A DNA stretch of 30,626 nt from Funneliformis mosseae (lineage: Eukaryota > Glomeromycota > Glomeromycetes > Glomerales > Glomeraceae). How positions within the stretch are numbered: the stretch's first letter is position 1; every line of letters starts with the position of its first letter. The notes beneath the pieces were generated by a model that saw only the letters and a program-made list of their open reading frames with translations, was not told where the DNA came from and did no database searches. The stretch lies in the NCBI GenBank assembly GCA_910592005.1, contig CAJVPP010000520.1, positions 1 through 30,626 of the forward strand. Reading direction: 5' to 3'. This document shows, one piece after another, positions 21,165 to 30,626 of this stretch. The position numbers were made by a program, and so were the translations under genes.

Positions 21165-21820
21165 AATTATTAGAAATCTATTTTTAACTTTATTATTTTT
21201 ATTATTAATTTATAAAATTAAATTAAATTTTTTATTTTTTATTTCTTTACATATATTTTTAGATACTAAATATAAAAGGTAGTTATTATTAAATTTATTA
21301 ATTTTTCTTAAAAAATATTTTATTTAATAGTATTAAATGAAAATAACTTTTAACTTAATAATTATATTTAATAAAATTATTACATTAAATTTATTTAATG
21401 AAAGCTTTCTAATAAATAAAAGTATGATCTTTTAAGACTAATTATTAATAAGATGTTTTTTAAATAGATAATTAATAAATAATTTTATAGATATTATCAA
21501 AATAATTATAATTTCTTAATTGCAATCCAATAATCAAATAGCTAAAATTATAAAAATGATGAAAATTATTATAATATAATTAATAAAGTTATATATATTA
21601 ATATAGTTAAATTAGTTTATTAGTTTAATATATTAATAAAATTTATAATAATTTTAAGTGTACTTTATCTTTAATTAGTAAAAGAGATTAATAATTTTAT
21701 ATAATAGAATAAAAATTTCTCTTAGAATTGTATATAAATGAATAAGTTAAATAAATTAAATATTAAATAGTTTAGTTTTAATATAAATTATTTATATAAT
21801 ATAGAGTACTAATTAAAATA

Positions 21821-21958
21821 ATACTTATTTATTATTCTTATTTAAAATAAACTATTTAATATTAATATATCTCTTAAATTAATTATAAATTAATCTTCTA
21901 TTTATCTTTATATTTATTTAAATATTTATAATAAATAAGCATATTAAAGAATTGACTA
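21821..21958 (+). repeat. Dispersed direct repeat D, copy 1
   Basis: Matches 23518-23658 with small gaps. Shared landmarks in order are ATTYATTTATT, CTCTT-AAAT-AA-TATAAA, TTAATCTTYTATTTAYC, then a region around AAATATTTATA, then ATTAAAGAAYTGACTAT. Most differences are C/T, with this copy carrying the T more often, that is, more worn. Confidence 0.55.
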
Positions 21959-23517
21959 TTCATTAAAGTATAGGTATAAAATTAGTTATAAAATATTGAA
22001 GAAAAATTATTAGTCTGAAATGAAGTAAAGGACTATATAATACTATGTAAAGTGATATAAGATATTCTAATATCCATTTGCTTAATAATTGAGTCAATAC
22101 TGATTAATTTTATAATTATACAAAAATCTAGATAATTAAATATCAGTGTAAACTTTATTTAGTTAAAATTATTTCAGATTTAACAACAATTACTATTTTT
22201 TAGTAATATTTTAATATCTAATAATCATAAAAAGATGAAATAAAGTTTATTAGATTTATTATATTAAGATATATTTAATGATAGTATTTTTAAATTTTTA
22301 AAATTAGTAATTATTAATATATATCAATTTTCAATTTTTTAAAATAATTTATTATTTAATAATTACAAAAAAAAAATAAAATTTAATAATTAGATTATTT
22401 TATTAATATTTATTAAACATATTTTTAAGATCAATAAATAGTAAAATATATAAGTTTAAATATTTAATTTTTTTCATAATAATTTATTATATAATTATCT
22501 TTAAAGATTATTAATTAATTACTTTTTTTTTAAAAAATTTACTTAAAAAATATCATAAATTTTATTATAAAAATATTAATTTTTAAATAAGTTATTATAA
22601 ATATATTTAAAATTATTATAAATAATTTTAATCATTAAATAAGATTTCAGATAATTTTTATTGCAATATACTTAAAAAAATAATAATAAAATGATTATTT
22701 AAATTTTTTACTTATTTATATACTGATATAATTTAATAAAAATATTTTAACAATAATTGATTTGTATTATAAAATATTTTATTATTAATATTATATACTG
22801 TATATTTTAAAAATTAAAAATATAAAATTATTTTTTATGAGAATATTAAAATAAAAAAATATAAATGTAATCATTTTATTTTATTTTTTTTTTTGATAGA
22901 TTTTATTAAATTATATAAAAATATTATTAGTAAACTCAAGTTATAAAAATAGTAAATTATATAATTTATAATAAGATTTTATAGTTAATATTAATATATA
23001 ATTAATTATTAATAATATTAATAATATATTTATTTTGATAACTATTATATATAAATAGTAATTTAAAATATTTAATATAGTAATAATTATTATATATAAT
23101 AATAAATATGATTATATATATTGTAAATTGTATAAATAAATATAAAAAGTAAAAAGTAATATTTATATATATTATTATACAAGTGAAAACATTAATGATA
23201 ATGATCCAAAAATGATAATAATCACTAGAAAATTATTTATATCTTATATCTTTTATGTTATCTATACCATTTATTTTTCCTATTTAATATATTATTTTTA
23301 TTTATTTTATCTTATTTATACTATTTATCTATTATATTATATTTATTTCATTTATTATATTTATTTTATTTATTATTTTAATAATTTTATATGTTTAATT
23401 TTATATAAATACAAGAAGAATTTTTTTAGCTTAACAGTATATCTAATTCATATTTTTTTAGATAGTTTATTCTAATTCTTTTGAAAATATTTTTATAGTA
23501 TAAAATATTGATTGGGG

Positions 23518-23658
23518 TAGTATTCATTTATTTATAATTATTAAATTAATTATTTGCTGATTAACACTCTTTTAAATCAACTATAAAATTAATCTTTTAT
23601 TTACCATTTGAAATATTTATATTGCTTATCACTTATAAGTATTTTAAAGAACTGACTA
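23518..23658 (+). repeat. Dispersed direct repeat D, copy 2
   Basis: Partner of 21821-21958, about 1.7 kb downstream in the same orientation. It keeps more C and G (for example GATTAACACTCTTTTAAATC and AAAGAACTGACTATA). The last word, AACTGACTATA, resembles the worn right tip of the pogo-like element E2 (GAGTTGACTATA), so it may mark an element end. Confidence 0.55.
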
Positions 23659-24571
23659 TAATAATATTTTTAACTTTTTAATTTAGTAAAACTAATTATT
23701 TAACTTTTTTAGTTTAGTAATAATAATTATTTTACTAATAATTATAATTAAAATTAGATAAAATAATTAAATATTTTATTAAAAATTGATTTTTAACAAT
23801 AAAACAATTTTATTTTTTTTACTTTTTGTATTTTTTAGAAATTTTTAAATAAATATTATAAAGATAGAATAGTAATAATTATAAATTAATTATTTTTTTA
23901 TATTATGATTTTATTAAGTAGAAATTTTAATATAAATTACTTATATAAAATTGATTTTATTAATTAAATATTAAAATTATTATATAAAAAATTATTTATA
24001 ATATAATTATAATATTATATTACTTAAATTTATTATTTTAATAAAAAAAAATTATTTAATACTTTTATAAGCTAACTTATTATTTTAATATAATTTAATA
24101 AATAATAAAAATTAATAATAAGAATATAAATTTTATTATGTGAATAATAATTATTATTAATTAAAAATTATGTTATATTAAATAAAAGATTTGATATTTA
24201 AAAAAATAATATATAATTAATAAGTCAATATATAAACATTAGGCATTTTTAAATATAAATTTTTATAATTTAAATTTAGTTAATTATTTTTTAAAATATA
24301 TTTATAAATATTTACTGGTTTTTTTTTTAATATTAATATAAAATTTTTAATTTTATAATAATTTCGTCTAATATCATGATTTTTAAATAGGTTTGAGGTA
24401 CCAAATTGAGTTGATGTTACACGTGTTACGCTCCTATTAATTTTTAGTGATGTCAAATGTAACAAATCCCAAATCGGTCATTTGAAGTGTTTTAATTTAA
24501 CGCTAACCTAATCATACATTACTTTCCTTACAAACTTTATTTTTTTTTATTTTATATACTCGCGCGAAAAA

Positions 24572-25149
24572 ATGTCAAATACGTCCTCAAATGGTAACAA
24601 CATTCCTTTTGGAGAATCCGAAAATCCTCAAACTTTCAATGAGTTTGAAGATCCTCAATCTCAGCTCTTAACCGATGGAAAACAAAATGCCAAGGCCATT
24701 TACTGTGCTTGTCAAAGCTTGATTTTACGCGCCAATCTAGGAACATGGGTCGAAAGACCAAAAGATAAGGTATAGATATCTAATTTTCTTTTTTTTTTTT
24801 AAAACAAAGATTTCAGTATATTGTCCGAGTTATTTAAGTGTTTAAGGAATTTTTGCTTTTTTTTCTCCAACTTCTTTTATGGCAGTTAAAATTACCCGAA
24901 GGGCAAATCTTAAAAAAATCTTATCCCGAAACACCATCATTAGATGAAGAAGCTTCTAATCAAGGATTTTGGGCTTTATATGATATCATGGCATTTGAAA
25001 ACATTGGAGTATCAAAAACCATAGATACCGGAATAAAATATTTATGTTGTGCTGTTTGTGATGTAGGTCCATTAGGTTATAATGATACTAAATCAACGAC
25101 AAATGAGTTTTTGATTGCAGTAGATCGAGTTAGCTATTCCCGAACATAA
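24572..25149 (+). CDS. MSS4/DSS4 (RABIF) family protein, two exons
   Basis: Exons 24572-24769 and 24886-25149 join in frame (116 bp GT-AG intron, donor AAG|GTATAG, acceptor GGCAG) to 153 residues. The frame that appears to begin with GTG at 24838 is only intron read-through into exon 2. The family binds exocytic Rab GTPases (Sec4/Rab8 type) in their nucleotide-free state and acts as a weak exchange factor or chaperone in secretion. Seen: AIYCACQSLILRANLG (residues 42-57), then WALYDIMAFENIGVSKTID (about 95-113), then KYLCCAVCDVGPLGY (117-131) and a C-terminal FLIAVDRVSY. The second zinc pair is C121-x2-C124. The first is C45-x-C47, one residue shorter than the usual C-x2-C. The N-terminal ~40 residues are Asn/Ser-rich and not part of the domain. 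Confidence 0.9.
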
Positions 25150-25632
25150 TTTATCAAGTTAATATTTAAATCATCTCTTTAATATATATTTTTTATTTAC
25201 AATTTACAATTTATTTTATTTCTTCCTTTGGGCCATAAATAATAATAATTTACATCCTTTTGTTATCATTATAGAAAATTTTTTTATAACTTAAATTCTT
25301 TAAACTTATATGACAGAATAATGGGGAAATGGTTTATTATGATGATTGTTCTTTTACCATCCAATTTATTTTAACACGAATTACTAATAAATCCCTATTG
25401 ATAAAGATCAAAGTTTTTTTTTCAAAAAAAAAAATTTGTCGCTAATTAACTGCATTTAACCTTTGGAAAAAACCCTATGAACTAGCTTTACAAATAGGCC
25501 TTTATACTTCCCCATTATTTAGATTGTAGATTAACTACACCTAGGTTTGATATTTTATTTCTCTCGAGTATATGTTTCTTTTAAAACAATCGGATCAAAT
25601 GAGAATGGACTAAATAAAATATCTTTAAAAAG
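25150..25632. other. 3' flank of the MSS4 gene
   Basis: AT-rich sequence with AATAAT and ATAAAT words suitable for polyadenylation and a poly-T/poly-A stretch (25415-25435). Nothing coding or repetitive was recognised. Confidence 0.5.
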
Positions 25633-26113
25633 GTTATTAATGGTTCGACCGAGAATTCATGCCAGACACTAGCAGAAATGAATCAAGTGGTACAACATAC
25701 TTACAATATTAAAAGATTTTGGCAAAGAAGTTAGAAAAAAAATCCAATCATTCATTAGAAATTAACACCTTGAAAGGAACGAATTAAAATATGAAGAACG
25801 TATATTTGATACATTCAAAACATTGTACCCTTTATAATGCATACACCATATATACCTTCCTTGAAAACACACGGCTGTCCCAGCCTATAAATGAAATGCA
25901 CTCCTTTTCGGTGGGATAAAAAAATATTTTTTTATTTTATAGATAATTAAGTCATGTGACAAAGTCTCGTGATAAAATTCATGGAGAAACTTGGAAGCTC
26001 TTTGAACTTCATATATGTGATTAATCAAATGTCTGCGCTTTAAAATGAAAAGAAATTTTATAACAAGGAAGAAAATCCTATTGAAGCAAAACATTTTGAA
26101 ACCAAGGTTTCTT
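25633..26113 (+). pseudogene. Broken gene remnant of unknown family
   Basis: Four plus-strand pieces with clear protein character follow each other in different frames. 25633-25734 contains NGSTENSCQTLAEMNQVVQH and YNIKRFWQRS. 25769-25837 contains LERNELKYEERIFDTFKTLY. A piece at about 25945-26025 reads KSCDKVSRDKIHGETWKLFE, and 26046-26113 contains NEKKFYNKEENPIEAKHFET. The first two are separated by a run of eight A, a typical site for an indel, plus a stop. A minus-strand frame covers 25885-26094, but its composition (Phe/Ile/Leu-rich) is poorer. I take this as a gene inactivated by several indels and stops. The family is not recognised; a decayed transposase or a member of a large lineage-specific family are both possible. 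Confidence 0.45.
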
Positions 26114-26650
26114 GAAGAGAAGAAATATTATCCGCTTTTTATGACAAGCATTAATATTTTACTTATTTTACTGGAATTCTAAATTTATATTACACTAAAT
26201 ATAATGCATGAAAATGCATTTTTTATAATCGTTTATTTTTTTTATTTATAAAAGGTTTCTACATAACAAAAAAGTTAACGTGCTCATAATTGTTAAGGCA
26301 CGTGATTTCAAAGGTAATCTGCTGATCTACGAACTTCTAGTATTTACCTTTCCTTTTTGAGACAAGCGATTCCTTTCCCAATGTTTGTTTGTTTGACAAA
26401 ATAACACTATCTCTTCATTTCTTCTATTTACTATTATTTTTGCTATTTTAGATCGCGATTATAACTTACTTTTAAAGACTATTTAGGTTTGATTGTTTTG
26501 CGCATTTTACTTTCAAATTATTTTGTAGTACTGTTTATTTATTTAACTAAAACTTACCAAAGCCTGTTTTAAAATAGCATCTCGTTTTTCTCGAATAATC
26601 GAACAACTTGTACATCTTTCAATCAGTTTTGTTTAAAAAAAAAAAATAAA

Positions 26651-28612
26651 ATGGGTTCAACTAAGAATAATAGTAGAAATAGTTCGGGTGAGTCGCATAA
26701 AAGGTTGGAAAACAAGATTAATGATGGTCGAATAAAAAAAAAATCAGGATGCGAAACATACGGAGGATCCATGTTGAGACAATCTCATAAGAAAGAAAGA
26801 AGATGGGTTAGACTCAGAAAAATAACAAATGAAAAATATACCGTTTCAGAAGATTTGTTAGATCAATATGAGAATTTATATGGGAAGCCTGATCAATTAT
26901 ATCTTCAAAATTTTGAAAGTTTTCCTACGCCGGGGAGTTCCAGAATAAGTAGTATTGAACAATCATATCCTGAGTCTACACCAAATGATAAGGATGTAAA
27001 GTATAGTATACCTTCAAGCTCCTTCGCTCCAAAACCGAAGAGACCCTTTTCAACAGCATACTTTCCAATATATTCAAATTCAGCTATTCCTTCATCTCCA
27101 GCTTTTTTAAAAAAGCCAAGTCCACCTCCTCCACCGTTGTTCAAGACCACAAAAGAGGTATTCTGCTATACATATTATAATACGAAGTCACATGAACAAA
27201 AAAATTCATTCGAACCTCTTGACCCTCACATATACAATGAATCAAATTCGTGGATAATAAATAAATCCAAGGTAGACGTACCAGCGCTCGTACGGGAAAG
27301 TCAAGTATTAGAACTACAACAAACATCATGTTGGTTTTATCACAATTTTAAAACGGGGGATAATAAAAGATCGTTTGAACAACTTGCAAAAACTGAAGAC
27401 GAATATGAATGGTGTGAACCTATTGAGATAAAGCAATTTGTACCCTTTCCGAATGAATTTTCGTTAGATACTGAATTTAAAAAGATTGAAGATACTATAC
27501 TAAAGACACCTGAAGAAAATGAAAAGGTAGTAGAGAAGAAGGAGCCAGAGTTTGCAACCGAAGAAGAGATTCAAGAAGAACAGATGTGCCTTGAGGAGGT
27601 TGAAGAGAAGGGTGCACAAGATGCGATTAAGTATATCAAGGAGAAGAATAGGAAAGAGGATAATCTGATAGCTTATATATGTCGTGAACTATCACTGAAA
27701 TCACCACGAAATTTTGATAAGTTTTCAACTAATAAAAGAAAATCCGCCAAGAAACGTTTACAGGATTGGGTTCAATATGATGCGTACCCATCATTGACAT
27801 TAGAACAAGCCGAGAAACTTGTTGTCATGTTGAATACGGGCAGTAAAGTTCTCGTGAATGGAGATAAAGTTTCAGTGTGCGGTAATGATCTTGTCACTCT
27901 GAAAAAACGAGGTTGGTTAAATGATGAAGTGATAAATTTTTACGTCGAGCTGATCGTCAAACGTGCTGCTAACGAACCGGGAAAATATCCCAAAGTACAC
28001 ATGTTTAATACTTTCTTCTATCCATTGTTGGAGAAAAAAGGGTATTCAGGTGTAGCAAAGATCACAAAAAGAGCTAAGGTTGATATATTTTCTCTTGACA
28101 TGGTACTTGTTCCTATTCATTTGCAAATTCATTGGGCTTTGGCGGTCATCAACTTCAAAGAACGTCGATTAGAATATTATGATTCCATGAGTAAAGGATG
28201 CAATGAACATATATTGTCATCATTGAAAAGGTACGTTGAGGAAGAGTACAAAGACAAAAAGAAGGCGTCATGCTACGACATGAGCGACTGGAGCTACTAT
28301 AGAGCGAATAATTTACCACAGCAAAATAATGCATATGATTGTGGCGTGTTCGCGATGACCTTTGCCGAACACATCAGCAGAGGCGCATCAGTGCTCTTTG
28401 TCCCACCCAAACACATGAAATATTTTCGGTTGAAGATGATGTGGGAGATAGTCAATTCAAAATTGTTGCCTGTTGATCAGCAGCAACATTTCGTGAATAA
28501 TCAACATAATGGGTTTTCAGAACCAGTAATGATGAACAACTGGAGCATTAATGTCAATTCTTCATGTCCAAAAAGAAAATTTGAGGATATCAGCGCATTT
28601 ATTAAAACATAA
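26651..28612 (+). CDS. Ulp1/SENP-type SUMO protease (C48 cysteine peptidase)
   Basis: Single exon, 653 residues, with ATG at 26651 after an A-run. The N-terminal ~380 residues are low complexity and charged, with a poly-Pro run (about 158-162), an acidic Glu-rich segment (about 286-320) and several basic clusters that could act in nuclear or nuclear-pore targeting. The catalytic domain occupies about 390-610: DLVTLKKRGWLNDEVINFYV, then VDIFSLDMVLVPIHLQIHWA, LEYYDSMSKG, and LPQQNNAYDCGVFAMTFAEH. The triad His494, Asp511, Cys564 and the oxyanion Gln558 are all present with the usual spacing (Gln to Cys is 6), so the enzyme should be active. In the family it matures the SUMO precursor and removes SUMO from targets. 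Ulp1 and Ulp2 types are hard to separate here; the C-terminal catalytic domain without a large insert favours Ulp1. Confidence 0.94.
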   Translation: MGSTKNNSRNSSGESHKRLENKINDGRIKKKSGCETYGGSMLRQSHKKERRWVRLRKITNEKYTVSEDLLDQYENLYGKPDQLYLQNFESFPTPGSSRISSIEQSYPESTPNDKDVKYSIPSSSFAPKPKRPFSTAYFPIYSNSAIPSSPAFLKKPSPPPPPLFKTTKEVFCYTYYNTKSHEQKNSFEPLDPHIYNESNSWIINKSKVDVPALVRESQVLELQQTSCWFYHNFKTGDNKRSFEQLAKTEDEYEWCEPIEIKQFVPFPNEFSLDTEFKKIEDTILKTPEENEKVVEKKEPEFATEEEIQEEQMCLEEVEEKGAQDAIKYIKEKNRKEDNLIAYICRELSLKSPRNFDKFSTNKRKSAKKRLQDWVQYDAYPSLTLEQAEKLVVMLNTGSKVLVNGDKVSVCGNDLVTLKKRGWLNDEVINFYVELIVKRAANEPGKYPKVHMFNTFFYPLLEKKGYSGVAKITKRAKVDIFSLDMVLVPIHLQIHWALAVINFKERRLEYYDSMSKGCNEHILSSLKRYVEEEYKDKKKASCYDMSDWSYYRANNLPQQNNAYDCGVFAMTFAEHISRGASVLFVPPKHMKYFRLKMMWEIVNSKLLPVDQQQHFVNNQHNGFSEPVMMNNWSINVNSSCPKRKFEDISAFIKT

Positions 28613-28933
28613 ATATCTATTCAATATATGGGATGATTTCATTTATATATATATATATTTTTTGGATTTTTTTTTGTGAATTAATGTTAAATGTATTAAT
28701 ATAGGATACGTCGTTGTTTGTTTTTTTTTCAACAAAATGAAAATCAGAAAATCAATATTTATAGTCTTCTTTATTTGATTTAGAAAAAAATTTTGTTTTG
28801 CGTATTAGCTTTTAAATAAAAAAAAATTATTTGTCTTGCAAAGATAATATTATCTTTTTAATCTATTGAATTTCTCAAATAAACCAATTCATAAAAGAAA
28901 GCCAACAATCAATTAATCATAATATAGAATAGA
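28613..28933. other. Shared 3' flank of convergent genes
   Basis: About 320 bases between the stops of the SUMO protease (plus) and the kinase (minus). It contains (AT)n at 28645-28659 and AATAAA-like words. Nothing coding seen. Confidence 0.55.
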
Positions 28934-30367
28934 TTAATCATTATCATCATCATCATCATCATCATCATCCAAGTCATAGTTGACTAATATCACATTGAAA
29001 ATTCAAAAGTTAGAAATTTAAATGTACATATAGAAAGAAATTCAATCTCAAATAAATGAAAATTTTACCATCATCTGATAAATTCATTCCGATCTGGCCG
29101 GAATCTATTCAAAAGTAAGAACAATTTTTGAAACTTATATAATCATGAATTTCAAATAAATTCCTTTGTTAATTTATACATACCAGTATATGCAGAAATC
29201 AGAGAACTATTTACGGGTTCGGGTAAATTATCCAAAACCAAACGCTTAGATGCCTGATTAGTGTCTTTGGGCAATATTGAAATCTCTTTATCAGCTTTTT
29301 CAAAAGCTGCCTTGATATTTTCAGCATCAACATTAACATTTTTCTTATTTATCTCTAAACAATTTTTCCAATATGACAAGATATCCTCTAAATCACTTGT
29401 AGTTGGTCTCTTATCAGGATTAGCATCCATACATTTATAAGCCCAAATTTTATAGATTTCAGGAGTACCTTTACCAAATTCAGGTCTTAATCCGTGACAA
29501 ATAGACATGGCAAGTTCAGAATCTCTTTCAGTGTGATTATAATAAGGAGACAAACCAGATGATAATTCTGTCATAATAATGCCAAAACTATAAATATCAG
29601 CAGAGGTGGTGTATGGTCTTCTCTTTAATACTTCAGGAGCCACATAACCTAATATACCATAAACATCATTTGATGATTTATTTGTTGGTCCAGCTAGTCC
29701 AAAATCTGTTATATGATAACGGGCTATCCCTTGTAATATATTTCCACTATGGAAATCTTTATGGCATATTCCTTTATCGTGTAAACCTTTTAGTTCCGTT
29801 ATAATATCTGATAAAATATGAATTTTTGCTTTCCAATCTAATTCGGTAAAGTGATTCGTTAATTGGGACTTTAAACTCCCGTTTACCGCTAAACCAGTTA
29901 CCATCATAAGTTCTGAACTATTTGGATCTTTTGTTATTCCATAAAATGATAATGATGATGATCTAACTTTTAATGTTAATGTTAATTGATAATAAACTTC
30001 CATCTATAAAATCAAAAAAAAAAAAGCTTAAAAAAATCAATTCAAAGATCATAAGAATAATTTTTGATGTAATCACCTCTTTTAAATATTCATTAGAAAT
30101 TTCATTTGATCCATTAATACTTTTAAGAGCAACAGTATTTGGTAAAGTTCTAATTTTTTTGGTATTATTCGTTGTATCCGTAAATATAAATTTTTCCCCG
30201 CCATCCAACCAAGTTGCTGAATATACTTTAGCAAATCCTCCTTCACCAATTTTTTTTAAATTTTGAAATCGGTCGAAATCTATCCATTTTAAACGTTTAT
30301 CATATTTATTTGAATTTTTTTGTGTTTCTTTTATGAATTCTTCGATGGATCTGGTTTCATTTTCCAT
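28934..30367 (-). CDS. TKL-type protein kinase, four exons
   Basis: Exons in transcript order are 30367-30077, 30003-29184, 29104-29069 and 28983-28934, coding 398 residues. The introns (73, 79 and 85 bp) are GT-AG and in phase. The ATG at 30367 is used; the frame extends to a TTG at 30388 only. Motifs: glycine loop IGEGGFAKVYSATW (from residue 40), VALK with Lys82, catalytic loop HKDFHSGNIL (Asp180, Asn185), DFG at 197-199, APE at 219-221, and the RP of the C-lobe at 296-297. All residues needed for catalysis are present, but the usual HRD Arg is Lys179. The C-terminal motif VLDNLPEPVNSS and the overall style match the large Rhizophagus family of TKL-like kinases. The tail comes from two tiny exons (36 and 50 nt), and the last encodes nine Asp in a row from a GAT repeat. 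Role unknown; signalling is inferred. Confidence 0.9.
28941..28969 (-). repeat. (GAT)n microsatellite inside the kinase last exon
   Basis: Nine GAT codons in a row on the minus strand code the poly-Asp tail of the kinase. Such a run can change length by slippage without breaking the frame. Confidence 0.8.
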
Positions 30368-30626
30368 TGAAATATGAATTAAGATCAATGAATTTCGAAG
30401 GTCAATAATTTATACAAAATGAAATCAATCAGTGAAACCAAGAGGTTAATCGTAATTGGCCGCGACCGCCATCTTACAATTTCCAAAAAAAAAAAAAAAT
30501 CTTATAATTCAATTCAAATTGCTTAATTTTAAGACATAAGAGATGGGAACGCGATGAGATTTTTGTTCACATGGTTTGTAGGATGATAAATTGAATTTTA
30601 ACTATGAATAAATTCTTTAAATAGGA
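30368..30626 (-). promoter_or_regulatory. Upstream region of the kinase gene
   Basis: The 5' flank of the kinase on the minus strand, up to the window edge. It contains a small G+C-rich patch (30458-30476) reading AAGATGGCGGTCGCGGCC on the minus strand about 90-110 bases before the ATG, and a poly-A run (30484-30498). No other coding signal. Confidence 0.35.

Larger units (their letters stand above)
20301..24450. other. Second AT-rich gene-free block
   Basis: About 4.1 kb with the same extreme AT composition as 743-9560. Open frames are short and consist of Tyr/Ile/Phe/Asn codons only. I can resolve a ~140 bp direct repeat (21821-21958 and 23518-23658) and an exact 22-base tandem duplication (21121-21164). 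The remainder is A/T runs without a recognisable element. Normal composition returns abruptly near 24,380-24,450, ahead of the MSS4 gene. Confidence 0.65.

Noticed and set aside
23212..23475. 87-codon Tyr/Ile/Phe-rich open frame
   Set aside because: Product of low-complexity TTTAT/TTATA repeats in the AT-rich block; not a credible membrane protein.
29152..29183. Kinase ending directly after the main exon (GMYKLTKEFI)
   Set aside because: These codons are intron read-through: GTATGT at 29183 is a good donor, and two further in-phase exons with good splice sites lead to a stop at 28934.
30368..30388. TTG codon as start of the kinase
   Set aside because: Same reason; ATG at 30367 begins MENETRSIEEF and precedes the usual kinase N-terminus.
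1..30626. CRISPR array, tRNA or rRNA genes
   Set aside because: No regular spacer-repeat pattern, no convincing tRNA A/B-box pair with a cloverleaf, and no rRNA-like G+C-rich stretch was found on either strand.

Overview
The window looks like nuclear DNA from a filamentous, early-diverging fungus. The likeliest source is an arbuscular mycorrhizal fungus of the Rhizophagus type. The reasons are small GT-AG introns (about 65-116 bp), long poly-T/poly-A tracts, very AT-rich intergenic DNA, a tyrosine-kinase-like (TKL) kinase with the HxDFHSGNIL catalytic loop, and a pogo/Tigger-type transposase with an acidic tail. The organism is an inference from gene style; no marker gene is present. All base-composition and similarity statements are by eye.

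Layout. 1-742: 3' end of a pogo-like DDE transposase and a candidate element terminus. About 750-9,560: 8.8 kb of extremely AT-rich DNA without credible genes, built from decayed repeats. These include two related pogo-type non-autonomous elements with internal ~105-140 bp tandem arrays (right ends at 4940 and 8464), a ~160 bp palindromic MITE present twice in opposite orientation (6745-6906 and 9085-9225), an inverted-repeat element at 5405-6090, and another dispersed inverted pair (3653-3833 and 8541-8704). About 9,730-12,000: more GC-balanced DNA with broken coding remnants on both strands. 12,860-14,887 (+): a five-exon calponin-homology-like protein. 16,673-18,382 (+): a single-exon SUN-domain protein. 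18,893-20,100 (-): a six-exon PIG-P. 20,300-24,450: a second AT-rich repeat block. 24,572-25,149 (+): a two-exon MSS4/DSS4-type protein. 25,633-26,113: a broken gene remnant. 26,651-28,612 (+): a Ulp1/SENP SUMO protease. 28,934-30,367 (-): a four-exon TKL kinase.

Several gene models had to be assembled by splicing. The CH-like, PIG-P, MSS4 and kinase genes are each split over several reading frames, and every proposed junction is GT-AG and keeps the frame. Two apparent starts (16649 and 30388) are TTG codons; the real ATGs lie downstream at 16673 and 30367.

The intact genes are ordinary housekeeping or signalling genes (nuclear envelope, GPI-anchor synthesis, vesicle traffic, SUMO processing, kinase signalling), with no sign of an operon or shared pathway. 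I found no convincing new multi-gene system. The most interesting material is the repeat architecture of the AT-rich block: tandem units that look like repeated acceptor-exon-donor modules inside pogo-like termini. Protein-level oddities are the shortened zinc knuckle of the MSS4 homologue, the HKD (not HRD) kinase loop with a microsatellite-encoded poly-Asp tail, and the acidic insertion inside the SUN domain.
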